A DNA stretch of 22,769 nucleotides from Peptococcaceae bacterium (lineage in GTDB: Bacteria > Bacillota > Peptococcia > Peptococcales > Peptococcaceae): assembly GCA_900756555.1 (NCBI GenBank), contig CAAEKP010000134.1, positions 1 through 22,769 on the forward strand, given 5' to 3'. The translations under genes were made by a program, and so were the position numbers. The notes beneath the pieces are model-generated. The model saw only the letters and a program-made list of their open reading frames with translations, made no database searches and was not told the DNA's origin. This document shows, piece after piece, positions 6,382 to 13,967 of this stretch (position 1 is the stretch's first letter; every line of letters starts with the position of its first letter).

Positions 6382-6759
6382 CTACGCATATACTTGCGCT
6401 GCCATTTCTGCTACACAATCTTCCATAAAATCATTTCTGTCACTGACCGCGCTAATTTGCGCCGTAAGCAGCTTATTTTCCTGCTGCAACTGTGATACTT
6501 GCAAACGTAGATTTTGATTATCCAATAGCAATTCTGTTGCACTATTTTGATAATCCACTACCTGCCAGAACATTTCACCAGTATTTTTGTTGTACATTGG
6601 ATAGCTAACTTTCATCGCATCGGTTAATTCTGGCGGCTCTACATAATTAACTGCAATGTACGGCAATCCGTTTGGACTTGTCTCTGTTGCTGATACATCA
6701 GTGATGGATAAAATACGGCAAATTACACTAGCACCATCCGTATGAATTGCTTTCTGCAT
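6382..6759 (-). CDS. Tail fibre-associated protein, possible fibre assembly chaperone
   Basis: The 125-aa product is not clearly recognised. The N-terminal half (to about residue 65) is beta-rich with a YNKNTGEMFWQVVDYQ segment, like small XkdW-type proteins encoded next to fibres. Residues about 74-102 (LLLDNQNLRLQVSQLQQENK) form a likely coiled coil. AAGGAG lies about 9 nt before the ATG at 6759. In Mu and P2 the gene after the fibre encodes the fibre assembly protein, and position supports that role here. It lies just outside the predicted invertible segment, so it would serve both fibre versions. Confidence 0.55.
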   Translation of the reverse strand: MQKAIHTDGASVICRILSITDVSATETSPNGLPYIAVNYVEPPELTDAMKVSYPMYNKNTGEMFWQVVDYQNSATELLLDNQNLRLQVSQLQQENKLLTAQISAVSDRNDFMEDCVAEMAAQVYA

Positions 6760-6802
6760 GATTAGGTCACTCCTTAATTTTATTTATATATTTCATTTCA
6801 AG

Positions 6803-6828
6803 GTTTACGTAATGGGTATTATCGGAAG
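6803..6828 (+). repeat. Inverted repeat, left arm of the tail fibre switch
   Basis: The 26 bases match the reverse complement of 7580-7605 at 23 positions, including an unbroken TAATGGGTATTAT and GGAAG. It has partial dyad symmetry (TAAT-GGGT-ATTA, with TT and AA at the outer edges), as expected for two recombinase half-sites around a central dinucleotide. It encodes VYVMGIIGS on the plus strand. Confidence 0.75.
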
Positions 6829-7207
6829 CCTGAAAGATTTCGATAACTTACAAAATATCAAAATTATGAAACCAGACGGTTATTACGATGGCGATATTAT
6901 TAATATTCCTGGTAGATTACTTGGTATATCTATTGGTGATGGAAATGGCGGTTATGCAAATGGAATAACGCTTTTTACAAAAAGCAACACTTATATCACT
7001 GGTTTAGATGATTATGATTCTGGATTCAAAGTTAGAACAAAAACGATTGATACACAAAATGGGACAACGTTCTTTGTGCAGTATTACCAATATCCTACTA
7101 TATCCAATGTCTATATTTCAAACCAAGAATCATCTATAACCATTAAAAAACATGGATCTGGCTGGGGAAGAGATTATGGTAATGGTTTGCTCATAGCATA
7201 TATTTGA
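6803..7207 (+). CDS. Silent alternative tail fibre C-terminal cassette
   Basis: This is the only substantial plus-strand coding sequence in the phage region. From the shared junction VYVMGIIGS it encodes 125 further residues, such as LKDFDNLQNIKIMKPDGYYD and GLDDYDSGFKVRTKT, ending GNGLLIAYI. Glycine, aromatic and beta-strand-like composition suits a receptor-binding tip. The frame extends back to an ATG at 6758, but that overlaps the start of the opposite gene and has no ribosome site or promoter, so it is probably unexpressed in this orientation. It is clearly more AT-rich than the fibre N-terminus. It does not resemble the active tip beyond the junction. Confidence 0.75.
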   Translation, partial: VYVMGIIGSLKDFDNLQNIKIMKPDGYYDGDIINIPGRLLGISIGDGNGGYANGITLFTKSNTYITGLDDYDSGFKVRTKTIDTQNGTTFFVQYYQYPTISNVYISNQESSITIKKHGSGWGRDYGNGLLIAYI

Positions 7208-7251
7208 TATAAATAATGATTTTAGTTTAAGAAATACTACCACTGAAATGG

Positions 7252-8373
7252 TTATGCTAAATAAAGCACTCTATAAATAGCTTCCCCTCGAAAGTTCAAT
7301 GTATTGATAGTTCCTGATTTCAAGTCACTATTTATAGAATACTTAACAGTATTTGCATAATTATCCCATCTATACGTAAAAGACAAAGCTGTTTCATCTA
7401 CCCACCCATATTCGCTAGTATCAACGTATCCAATTCCCGGAAATAAGATTGGAACGGTTCCGCTTTTGTTTGTCGTAAAGATACAAACGATTTTTCCTGT
7501 AACGCTGATATTGGCAGTACCTCCTGATGTTAAATCATAATCAAGATATTTAAATATGGAGTTTGTCAGTGAAATACAACTTCCTATAATACCCATTATG
7601 TTAACACCCTGCTTGATGTTTTCTGCTTTTAGGTTAGCACTTCCAACAATAGTCTGCGTTCCAGAAAGGTATTGTCCCGCTGCTATCGTTTTATTGGTTG
7701 TGCCTGGTGTTATCGTTGCTGCTCCTTTGCTTGGAATTGTACCAGTAATTTTATTTCCCTTCACGTAAGCTGTTTTACCGGATAATATCTGTGCAGCTGT
7801 CGCTGTAGCATCTGCTGTGGCTGTTCCTGCAACGCCACAAACTGACTGTCCATTTAAAATTTTAGCAGCGGTCAATCCTGCCGCACTGACAAAATCCCCC
7901 TGTGGTACTTGTATCTCTGGATGTCCACTACTGGCATTTGTCCGATATGCCCCTTGTGGAAAACGTACATAAAAATAATTACTACTTAATGTGATAGATT
8001 GGCATTCTGTAATTGCCGCTGCTTCTGGCAATGTACCAATCACTTTTTCTCCATGCGCATAAGCTGTTTTACCTGCAACAATATCACCCGCTACTGCTGT
8101 TGCATCTGCCGTTTCTTGTTCCAGTGACGCAATGGATTGAATGTTGGCCGCCATTGTGGCAAATGTCGCATCGGTCGCCGTAGTTACTCCTTTATCAGTG
8201 ATAGCAGTGGCAACCGCTGTTTTGCCATCACTGACAGATTTTTTTACTTCTTCCATACTTTTATCTATCTTTTCCCAGTTTTCATTTAACATTTTCTCAA
8301 TATTAAATGTATCATCTCCGTCAGCAATGGGATCTGCCTTATATAGATTTAAGTTTGTCGTTGTACTACTCAT
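7252..8373 (-). CDS. Tail fibre protein with switchable C-terminus
   Basis: The 373-aa fibre should bind the host surface. Residues 1-60 are a baseplate-attachment region with a short helical part (INLKEWxx-like ENWEKIDKSMEEVKKSV). Two repeats of the pattern TADATAxAxxILxGKTAYxxGxKxxGTxP lie at 88-116 and 186-214, separated by a distinct insert (117-175). The NLKAENIKQGVNIMGIIGS element at 247-265 ends the constant part. Residues 266-373 form the tip, encoded inside the predicted invertible segment. The ATG overlaps the XkdU-like stop by 4 bp. The gene sits between the baseplate genes and the chaperone-like gene, as in PBSX-type phages. Confidence 0.88.
   Translation of the reverse strand: MSSTTTNLNLYKADPIADGDDTFNIEKMLNENWEKIDKSMEEVKKSVSDGKTAVATAITDKGVTTATDATFATMAANIQSIASLEQETADATAVAGDIVAGKTAYAHGEKVIGTLPEAAAITECQSITLSSNYFYVRFPQGAYRTNASSGHPEIQVPQGDFVSAAGLTAAKILNGQSVCGVAGTATADATATAAQILSGKTAYVKGNKITGTIPSKGAATITPGTTNKTIAAGQYLSGTQTIVGSANLKAENIKQGVNIMGIIGSCISLTNSIFKYLDYDLTSGGTANISVTGKIVCIFTTNKSGTVPILFPGIGYVDTSEYGWVDETALSFTYRWDNYANTVKYSINSDLKSGTINTLNFRGEAIYRVLYLA
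7580..7605 (-). repeat. Inverted repeat, right arm of the tail fibre switch
   Basis: This is the mate of 6803-6828, inside the fibre gene and encoding VNIMGIIGS on the minus strand. It carries a fuller dyad, ATAAT-GGGT-ATTAT. The three differences from the left arm give Val/Ile and Tyr/Asn changes and a silent change, so recombination keeps the reading frame. Confidence 0.75.
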
Positions 8374-8900
8374 ACGCTACCTCCCGCAAACTGATTTAGT
8401 TTCAATTGCTGCATCTGATTGATGGTCAATACATTATGAATATCCTCTATTAAAAGATATCGAAAAGCATAAATCACCGCCAAATGTGCTGGTTTTGCAA
8501 TGTCTATAGCTGTTTTCAAGCTGCCTAAATCACTTGGCACACCAAACTCGCCCACAAATTTTACATTGATTTTCCCGCCTATAAACTGTACTTCTACTTC
8601 ACCGTTTCTCCAGCTATCTGCAATACGTTGCAGTAACTCAATGTCAACCTTGCCAGATGATTTCCATGCAGCTTCTGCCTTATTTCTTCTGCTTTCAACA
8701 CTCCCGGTTGGGTCTAATGCTAAATCTTTCTCCATGATTTTTAGACCCCAAGTAGCCGTGTCAAAAAAGTTCTGCTCCTTCAAGTCATCAATTGCCTCTT
8801 GAATCTGGTCCAGCCCTGCCGCCTGAAACAGTTCTCTAATCCAGACATCCTTTCTGTATAACCGATGCAAGTAGCTCAACGTCTCATCCAGCCTGTTCAA
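8370..8900 (-). CDS. xkdU: Baseplate protein, YmfQ/XkdU-like (DUF2313)
   Basis: The 176-aa protein begins with LDETLSYLHRLYRKD and contains the LDPTGSVESRRNKAEAAWKS segment near residues 62-81, typical of YmfQ/XkdU. These resemble P2 gpI and help attach fibres to the baseplate. The start is a TTG at 8900 with GGGGTGA about 6 nt upstream; there is no ATG before the conserved part. It overlaps the gpJ-like gene by 17 bp and the fibre gene by 4 bp, pointing to translational coupling. Confidence 0.85.
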   Translation of the reverse strand: MNRLDETLSYLHRLYRKDVWIRELFQAAGLDQIQEAIDDLKEQNFFDTATWGLKIMEKDLALDPTGSVESRRNKAEAAWKSSGKVDIELLQRIADSWRNGEVEVQFIGGKINVKFVGEFGVPSDLGSLKTAIDIAKPAHLAVIYAFRYLLIEDIHNVLTINQMQQLKLNQFAGGSV

Positions 8901-9957
8901 TTACTGTCACCCCAATCAATACTGCAACTTCCTTTTCTCCAACAGGGATATTGGTGGTTCCTTCGTTTACTTTCAAATTGCTGTAATCTTCCACGCCTTC
9001 ACTATCGTTGATTGCATTTGCAATTTTTCCATAGGACATATAATCTTGTGCAAAGGCAATGGATTTTAAATAGTCTTCAATCGCAGTGGTGATGTTTTGC
9101 TTTACCGCCTCCATCTGATAACCTGGCATCCGTTTTAATGCAACTGATACTGTTATCCCTACGCTGCTGGCACTTGTTACGGTACAATAAGCACCTATTG
9201 GAGCTTCTCCTTCTCCCATGCCACGGCTGCCAGGGTCTATATAGTTTTGTGCCGCTTCTACTAAGGAATTATCTGCCGGCTTTCCTTCATCATTGATGAT
9301 GACAACCTGTACGGTGTTATCGCCATTCCATAATGGAAATGCTCTCGCATCACCAACGCCAGGTACTGACTTTGCCCATTGTATATAATGATAGATATTT
9401 CCACTGGTAGCTGGGCGCTGTAGTTCCTCATAATATCGGCTGCGTAAACTTTCATCTGTTTCTGCCGCATAACCGCCCATTGCTGGTTGTTCATTATTGC
9501 AGCCAGTAATCCCTGGTAATGTTTTTGGTATCATGGTAATTGCTCCGGTAGCAACATTTCCTGCTATTCCAGGTAACACTGCAATTACGGGAACAATAGC
9601 GTTTTCTGCAATTTCCACAGTCTGAGCGGCAGCAAACTGTACCCCGCCAATTGATTCAAACAAGTCGCCTTTCTTTACTATACCGTTCCCAATTACCGTC
9701 AACATACATTTCGCATAAGTTGCAGCCTTTCGTGTAGTGCCTTTGCGCTGCTTTATAAATTTCTCCAGTTCTGCCCCTTGCAGATAATCTACGTCCAGTT
9801 TGTCTGCTGTTCCACTCAATGCTACATATAATTTGTACAATGTCATAGCAAATGCTTTCGTAATATCATAGGTTGGATATCCAATTGTCTTTTGGTACGT
9901 ATCCTCTATATTCCGAAGTATTTCGCTATGCAATTCTTCTGCTGTCGTTTCATACAT
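8884..9957 (-). CDS. xkdT: Baseplate J-like protein, XkdT
   Basis: This 357-aa structural protein belongs to the Baseplate_J family (P2 gpJ, Mu gp47, XkdT), which forms the wedges that trigger sheath contraction. Visible hallmarks are GAELEKFIKQRKGTTRKAAT in the N-terminal third, the VKKGDLFESIGGVQFAA segment, and the GGYAAETDESLRSRYYEELQ block followed by SGNIYHYIQWAKSVPGVGDA. GAGGTGAGG precedes the ATG. The start overlaps the XkdS-like gene by 8 bp. Confidence 0.93.
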   Translation of the reverse strand: MYETTAEELHSEILRNIEDTYQKTIGYPTYDITKAFAMTLYKLYVALSGTADKLDVDYLQGAELEKFIKQRKGTTRKAATYAKCMLTVIGNGIVKKGDLFESIGGVQFAAAQTVEIAENAIVPVIAVLPGIAGNVATGAITMIPKTLPGITGCNNEQPAMGGYAAETDESLRSRYYEELQRPATSGNIYHYIQWAKSVPGVGDARAFPLWNGDNTVQVVIINDEGKPADNSLVEAAQNYIDPGSRGMGEGEAPIGAYCTVTSASSVGITVSVALKRMPGYQMEAVKQNITTAIEDYLKSIAFAQDYMSYGKIANAINDSEGVEDYSNLKVNEGTTNIPVGEKEVAVLIGVTVIEQAG

Positions 9958-10399
9958 CTTTCCTCACCTCCAACAGTTCACCATTTTTCAAGTATGCCGT
10001 AAACGCAACTCGCATCCCATGTGGCTGCCGTTCTACAGAAAAGTTACCTGCTCGGTCAATCGCCGGATTTAACTTTACACTTTCGGATATTTCCCTCTCC
10101 AACTCGCTGGCTACAAATCCTTGCGGTAATGTACGATGTCCAATGAATTTTTCTGCCGATGTACCAAACGCTTCCCCCTGATACACATGGTATTTCTCTA
10201 ATGCTGTTCGGCACATCAGCTCTAACCATTGCCTGATGGCGGTTAATTCATCACATTCTATCACAGCACCATCTATGATAGTGTGTTGGCCAGTAGAAAA
10301 ATCAAACAAAAAAGAGCGCCCAATGTGACTTAACTCTTTTGCTTGTTCGCTCTCCTCGTTTTTTATGATTTTTTCTAAGTTAATATCTGTTGGAAACAT
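9950..10399 (-). CDS. xkdS: Baseplate protein, XkdS-like (DUF2634)
   Basis: The 149-aa protein matches DUF2634/XkdS, related to the gp25 lysozyme-like wedge proteins of contractile tails. It has SFLFDFSTGQHTIIDGAVIE in the first third, an AIRQWLELMCRTALEKY helix, then the YQGEAFGTSAEKFIGHRTLP segment. It has no lytic motif of its own. The ATG has GGAGG close upstream. It lies 1 bp past the XkdR-like gene, in the order R-S-T known from PBSX. Confidence 0.88.
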   Translation of the reverse strand: MFPTDINLEKIIKNEESEQAKELSHIGRSFLFDFSTGQHTIIDGAVIECDELTAIRQWLELMCRTALEKYHVYQGEAFGTSAEKFIGHRTLPQGFVASELEREISESVKLNPAIDRAGNFSVERQPHGMRVAFTAYLKNGELLEVRKDV

Positions 10400-10400
10400 C

Positions 10401-10772
10401 TTATACCTCCAGAATATCTACAATAAAAAAATGCTGCCCATCACCAGACGGAACCACTAAAACTTGATCTCCCACTTTCCAGACCGCATTTAACTTTATC
10501 GTTCCATCTTGCGTCATATCTCCGTTTGCTGTATAACTGCCTCCGTTTAATATGCCAGATTGTGTGTGCGTATTTTCCGCCGTATATTTGCTTTCTCTAC
10601 TCAATAATTGTCTGCATACATGGCCATTACTCTTATCAACGATAATGGCCCCATTTTGTATTTTTACCTGAAATGGAGCAACGCTGATGGTATCCCCGAT
10701 GCACGGACCTGTAACTGGCGGTGTTCTGTTTTTCTTAATTTCTTTTGCAATCTCATAGTCCCACGCACTCAA
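10401..10772 (-). CDS. xkdR: Baseplate hub-associated protein, XkdR-like (DUF2577)
   Basis: The 123-aa protein matches DUF2577/XkdR, a small OB-fold-like baseplate component. The GCIGDTISVAPFQVKIQNG-type opening here is PCIGDTISVAPFQVKIQNGA at residues 23-42, and the end is KVGDQVLVVPSGDGQHFFIV. The start is a TTG directly after the XkdQ-like stop (TAATTG), with GGAGG 7 nt upstream inside the previous gene. No ATG fits. Tight junctions suggest coupled translation. Confidence 0.85.
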   Translation of the reverse strand: MSAWDYEIAKEIKKNRTPPVTGPCIGDTISVAPFQVKIQNGAIIVDKSNGHVCRQLLSRESKYTAENTHTQSGILNGGSYTANGDMTQDGTIKLNAVWKVGDQVLVVPSGDGQHFFIVDILEV

Positions 10773-11729
10773 TTAAGCCACCTCCAATGTTAAATCCATT
10801 GTATGGATTCCGTTTTCATAATGATGGGTACAGCTTTTTACTAAATGTGCCTTTCCTTGATAAACTACAATTCTCCCGGAACGTACCGCATCATCTCCTA
10901 GAAAAGTAACGCTTTCCCCTACCGCTATTTTATTATTCTCTAACAACAGGTTTTTCGCAAGGTTTCCAGCCTGAGCACTATTTCTGTCATTTAACTGTTC
11001 GACTTTTTGCAACAAACCATATCGGATAATGCTGGTTTCATCTTTTTCTACAGCAATTACCTGCACAGATTGTTCTCCTGCTGATACTATCTTGATGCTA
11101 TTGGACATATCTTCAATACTTTCCGTGCTGCACTCATTGGCTGGATGCTTCATCGGGTCAAACGGCGCCAGATTGTTGGCTGGTTTGAAGCTTGTTTTTA
11201 CAACGAGGTCACTATATGGCTCAATGTAGAATTTGTTTTCCCGCACTTCCAGGCGATAGCTTTTGGCGGTATCCGCTTCTACTTGTTTGATAATATCCTT
11301 TAGACAATCGCTCAAAATATCGCCATTGTACACTTTGCTGATTTTAGTCGGCATGGTGCATATTTTCCCAACGGGGATAGCAAAGTCACTGCACAGCTTT
11401 GTAATTGCTGCATCCGCACTCATATTTCTAAACTGTACCACAACTTCATTTTTATTTAGATTCCACCCGTAATCATAGGCAGTATAGCTTTTAACATGCG
11501 GTGTATTCTTGCTCATACCTGTTATCATGCCACCGAAAACAGCTTTGCCAGTGTCATTGATAAGGAGCACTTTGTCACCTGTTTTTATTTCTGTCTCCGG
11601 CCAATATTTATCCCCGTCATTAACAGCCACATCGAAAGTAAAGGACATCGCTAACCCATCCACATTGTCAGAGCGAGTTAAGTTTCCGGTCCGTTTTGTT
11701 TCGTCTTTCCCGTTAATGAGTACCTTCAT
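10773..11729 (-). CDS. xkdQ: Tail hub protein, XkdQ/YqbQ-like
   Basis: The 318-aa protein matches XkdQ/YqbQ, the gp27/gpD-like central hub that joins the tail tube to the baseplate. It shows the usual N-terminal beta domain (LTRSDNVDGLAMSFTFDVAV; GDKVLLINDTGKAVFGGMIT), the YDYGWNLNKNEVVVQF segment, and a C-terminal beta part ending HTMDLTLEVA. A GGGGTGA precedes the ATG. It follows the XkdP-like gene after 6 bp. Confidence 0.88.
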   Translation of the reverse strand: MKVLINGKDETKRTGNLTRSDNVDGLAMSFTFDVAVNDGDKYWPETEIKTGDKVLLINDTGKAVFGGMITGMSKNTPHVKSYTAYDYGWNLNKNEVVVQFRNMSADAAITKLCSDFAIPVGKICTMPTKISKVYNGDILSDCLKDIIKQVEADTAKSYRLEVRENKFYIEPYSDLVVKTSFKPANNLAPFDPMKHPANECSTESIEDMSNSIKIVSAGEQSVQVIAVEKDETSIIRYGLLQKVEQLNDRNSAQAGNLAKNLLLENNKIAVGESVTFLGDDAVRSGRIVVYQGKAHLVKSCTHHYENGIHTMDLTLEVA

Positions 11730-11735
11730 GCCGCA

Positions 11736-12149
11736 TCACCCCGCAAATCTGTATTCTTCTATGTCTAAGCTATACCTGATATCTCCTGCCTTATCGACAC
11801 TCCACTTTAGATTGTTTACCAGGCAGGCCATATTTAACCTGGTTGCTCCGTTATCTGTCGTAATAATGACCCGCAGCGGAACTTTTTTGCTGCGCCATTT
11901 TTCAAAAAATTCAACATATCTCCACCCGTTTGGTTCTGAACCAGAACGAACCCACGAATAATTCTTATTCACCGGCCAAAATGATTCTATTTGCAAGGTC
12001 TTAAGTCCCATATTTCCAATTAGTTTCATTCTTCCTGCTACAGATTCAAAGTCTTCGTTTTCCTGGGCTATTTCCGGCCCAATATCCGGTGGCACAACTG
12101 GAAAAACCATCACTTCCTCATTATTGTTTGCTGAAAAAATAATATCCAA
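11736..12149 (-). CDS. xkdP: XkdP-like tail protein lacking a LysM domain
   Basis: The 137-aa protein corresponds to the N-terminal part of XkdP/YqbP-type proteins, which lie between the tape measure and the hub. Signs are MVFPVVPPDIGPEIAQENED, then GWRYVEFFEKWRSKKVPLRV and the closing GDIRYSLDIEEYRFAG. PBSX XkdP is about 100 residues longer and ends in a LysM wall-binding domain. Here the protein stops right after the conserved domain. The start is a TTG with AGGAGG 7 nt upstream. Confidence 0.78.
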   Translation of the reverse strand: MDIIFSANNNEEVMVFPVVPPDIGPEIAQENEDFESVAGRMKLIGNMGLKTLQIESFWPVNKNYSWVRSGSEPNGWRYVEFFEKWRSKKVPLRVIITTDNGATRLNMACLVNNLKWSVDKAGDIRYSLDIEEYRFAG

Positions 12150-12160
12150 TGTGCCACCTC

Positions 12161-13804
12161 CTATAAGTTATTCAAAGCTAATTTGATTCTCTGCGCAATA
12201 ATTGCACCGATATATTCCGCATACTGCTGATTTCCAATCAGATTTCCTGCAATATGCAGATTAATCACAATATTCTGTACAATTCCACCAGATTGTTTTT
12301 TGCTAACATCATGTGGTATGATTTGCGTTCCACTTGGCAAATTGATAATTTCACCGCGTCCGCCTTCATTGACACTTGTTTTACCGCCTGCAAAATACGG
12401 CGTGCCTGTAGCGTGTCCTGGTATCCTGCCTGCTCCGCCGCCTCTGGTTGCTGCAAACGCATTTACTTTTGTTTCTGCTCGCCCGGTTCCTTGTATAAAA
12501 GCATTTGCTTTATTTAATGCATTCCCAAACTTGCTGCCTAAATTGGACACTTTCTGTGATAAATCGGTAAGCCAGGTTGGAACTTTTATGGAGGCCAGCA
12601 ACTCAGCAAAACCATTCAGTTTATTTTGCATGAAGTTTATGCCTTTTCCTACGGTGTTAGTTATTTTATCCCAATTTTTTCTTAACAAAATAACCGCTGT
12701 TGTCACTGCGGCAATTGATGCAGCAATCACTAAGAGCGGTGGATTCGCTATACTAAAAAGTGCAGCCACTTTTGATACAATATTAAGCGCTGTCAAGCCA
12801 GTTACTGCGCCTGCCGCTATTGGTCCAATGATTCCAATATTATCTGCAAAAAACTTTGCAGCACGCGCGCCTAATCCAAAAACACTGTCTATTCTCTGGC
12901 CTATTCTTTCCAGTGTCCCGTCCTGATCCCATTTCTGTAGCTTTGCGGTCAGGGCATCTAAGCTTTTCCCGGTCAAATCCATCAATGAATTTTTACGAAT
13001 CACTCCTGCTTTGTTTAGCCCTAACAGTCGATTGACAACAGGTTGTAATGCGCCTCCCAATTTCGCCAGTCTTTGCTGAAAAGCATACGTTTGCTGATTT
13101 GCAGCTACCAGGTCAGGATTGGTTTGTTCAAAGGTTTCTTTTACTTTTGCCAGCCCTGTCTTGTCCAGAAAATTTAATGCATATTCCAGCTCTGTTCCGT
13201 TCTTTTTAGCGGCTTGCAATCCTTTGTTGAAATCATCCAGATTATAGCCTAATCGTTCGATTAATTCAGCAAAAGGACCGGTTCCCATACCACTTGCAAG
13301 CGTTTCTTCAAATCCATCGGCAAGCCCTTCTATTTTAAGCGTGTCGCTAAACTTAATTGCGCCCCCAGCCAAAGCATCTAACGCACGTAACATTTGCTTA
13401 TCATCCAGTCCTGCCGCCAACAAATTGGATAATGCCTCTACATTGCTTTCTGTTTCATCGGAGAACTTTGATAACTCCTGCATGGCTTTTTTGGTTGTGC
13501 CCAAACTGACCCCTGCTGTCTTTGCATTTGTTTCCAGTCTGGCTAAATCGTTTCGCAGTTCTTTTGTGCTTTCCAGTAAAGCGGTTGAGCCTCCAATAAG
13601 CCCAGCTGTTGCAGCTGTTGTTATTTTGGGTATTTTCTTTCCAATGTTGGATGCAGTATTGTTCAACGATTTTTCAAATCGTGATACATCCTCTTTTGCT
13701 CTGCTGCACTTTTTGCTTAACTTCCCTACTAAGCCAGATGCTTGCTTGACTGGTTTGGAGAATCTGTCCTGTAATGATAATATAACATTAATCATTTTTG
13801 CCAT
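12161..13804 (-). CDS. Tail tape measure protein
   Basis: The 547-aa protein sets tail length and occupies the tube lumen. The N-terminus (MAKMINVILSLQDRFSKPVK) and a long helical part fit the family. Residues about 40-60 and 320-375 hold Ala/Ile-rich membrane-like stretches (ITTAATAGLIGGSTAL; GIIGPIAAGAVTGLTALNIV). The C-terminus is Gly-rich followed by a short beta segment. By the rule of about 0.15 nm per residue the tail would be near 80 nm. The ATG at 13804 has GGAGGGGG just upstream, in preference to a TTG at 13819. Its start overlaps the frameshifted chaperone extension by 17 bp. Confidence 0.9.
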   Translation of the reverse strand: MAKMINVILSLQDRFSKPVKQASGLVGKLSKKCSRAKEDVSRFEKSLNNTASNIGKKIPKITTAATAGLIGGSTALLESTKELRNDLARLETNAKTAGVSLGTTKKAMQELSKFSDETESNVEALSNLLAAGLDDKQMLRALDALAGGAIKFSDTLKIEGLADGFEETLASGMGTGPFAELIERLGYNLDDFNKGLQAAKKNGTELEYALNFLDKTGLAKVKETFEQTNPDLVAANQQTYAFQQRLAKLGGALQPVVNRLLGLNKAGVIRKNSLMDLTGKSLDALTAKLQKWDQDGTLERIGQRIDSVFGLGARAAKFFADNIGIIGPIAAGAVTGLTALNIVSKVAALFSIANPPLLVIAASIAAVTTAVILLRKNWDKITNTVGKGINFMQNKLNGFAELLASIKVPTWLTDLSQKVSNLGSKFGNALNKANAFIQGTGRAETKVNAFAATRGGGAGRIPGHATGTPYFAGGKTSVNEGGRGEIINLPSGTQIIPHDVSKKQSGGIVQNIVINLHIAGNLIGNQQYAEYIGAIIAQRIKLALNNL

Positions 13805-13967
13805 AGTTTCCCCCTCCAATCATTGCTGACATCCGTTCTATTTCTAATTCCATCGCATTTCTATAAAACATTTTTTCCGTAAAGCTTAGCTGCAATAAGT
13901 GTTCTAAGCTGTGTCCTCTTTGCAGGTAGTAAGCATACATAGCACACTCACCATCCTGCCTGATCAG
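13788..13967 (-). CDS. -1 frame extension of the tail assembly chaperone
   Basis: This frame continues from the slippery site, reading LIRQDGECA and then MYAYYLQRGHSLEHLLQLSF to GGGNYGKND: 59 residues. Fused to the upstream protein it gives about 186 aa, the equivalent of lambda gpGT or P2 gpE', which link tail tube proteins to the tape measure. It ends 17 bp inside the tape measure gene. An ATG at 13940 with GGTGAG upstream could also permit separate translation as a 50-aa protein. The YYLQRGHSLEHLLQLSxxEKxFY pattern is typical of such extensions. Confidence 0.82.
   Translation of the reverse strand: MIRQDGECAMYAYYLQRGHSLEHLLQLSFTEKMFYRNAMELEIERMSAMIGGGNYGKND

Larger units (their letters stand above)
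6803..7605. mobile_element. Predicted invertible segment exchanging tail fibre C-termini
   Basis: About 750 bp between the 26-bp inverted repeats holds two convergent C-terminal coding cassettes that end 44 bp apart (stops at 7207 and 7252). The minus cassette is joined to the tail fibre gene. Inversion would put the plus cassette in frame with the same fibre N-terminus, giving a 390-aa fibre instead of 373 aa. This is the architecture of the Mu G, P1 C and e14 P segments. No site-specific invertase gene lies in the window; it could be elsewhere in the prophage or host. Confidence 0.75.

Noticed and set aside
6758..6802. ATG at 6758 as a true start of the plus-strand fibre tip frame
   Set aside because: It overlaps the start codon of the opposite gene, has no ribosome site, and the frame before the repeat does not resemble fibre sequence.
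6803..8373. Diversity-generating retroelement acting on the tail fibre
   Set aside because: No reverse transcriptase and no near-identical template repeat with adenine-specific changes; the two tips differ throughout and lie in inverted orientation, which fits segment inversion.
12254..12926. Long plus-strand frames opposite the tape measure gene
   Set aside because: They are antisense shadows: low-complexity products, no ribosome sites, and a well supported gene on the other strand.
13804..13963. Non-coding gap between chaperone and tape measure genes
   Set aside because: It is filled by the -1 frame extension of the chaperone.
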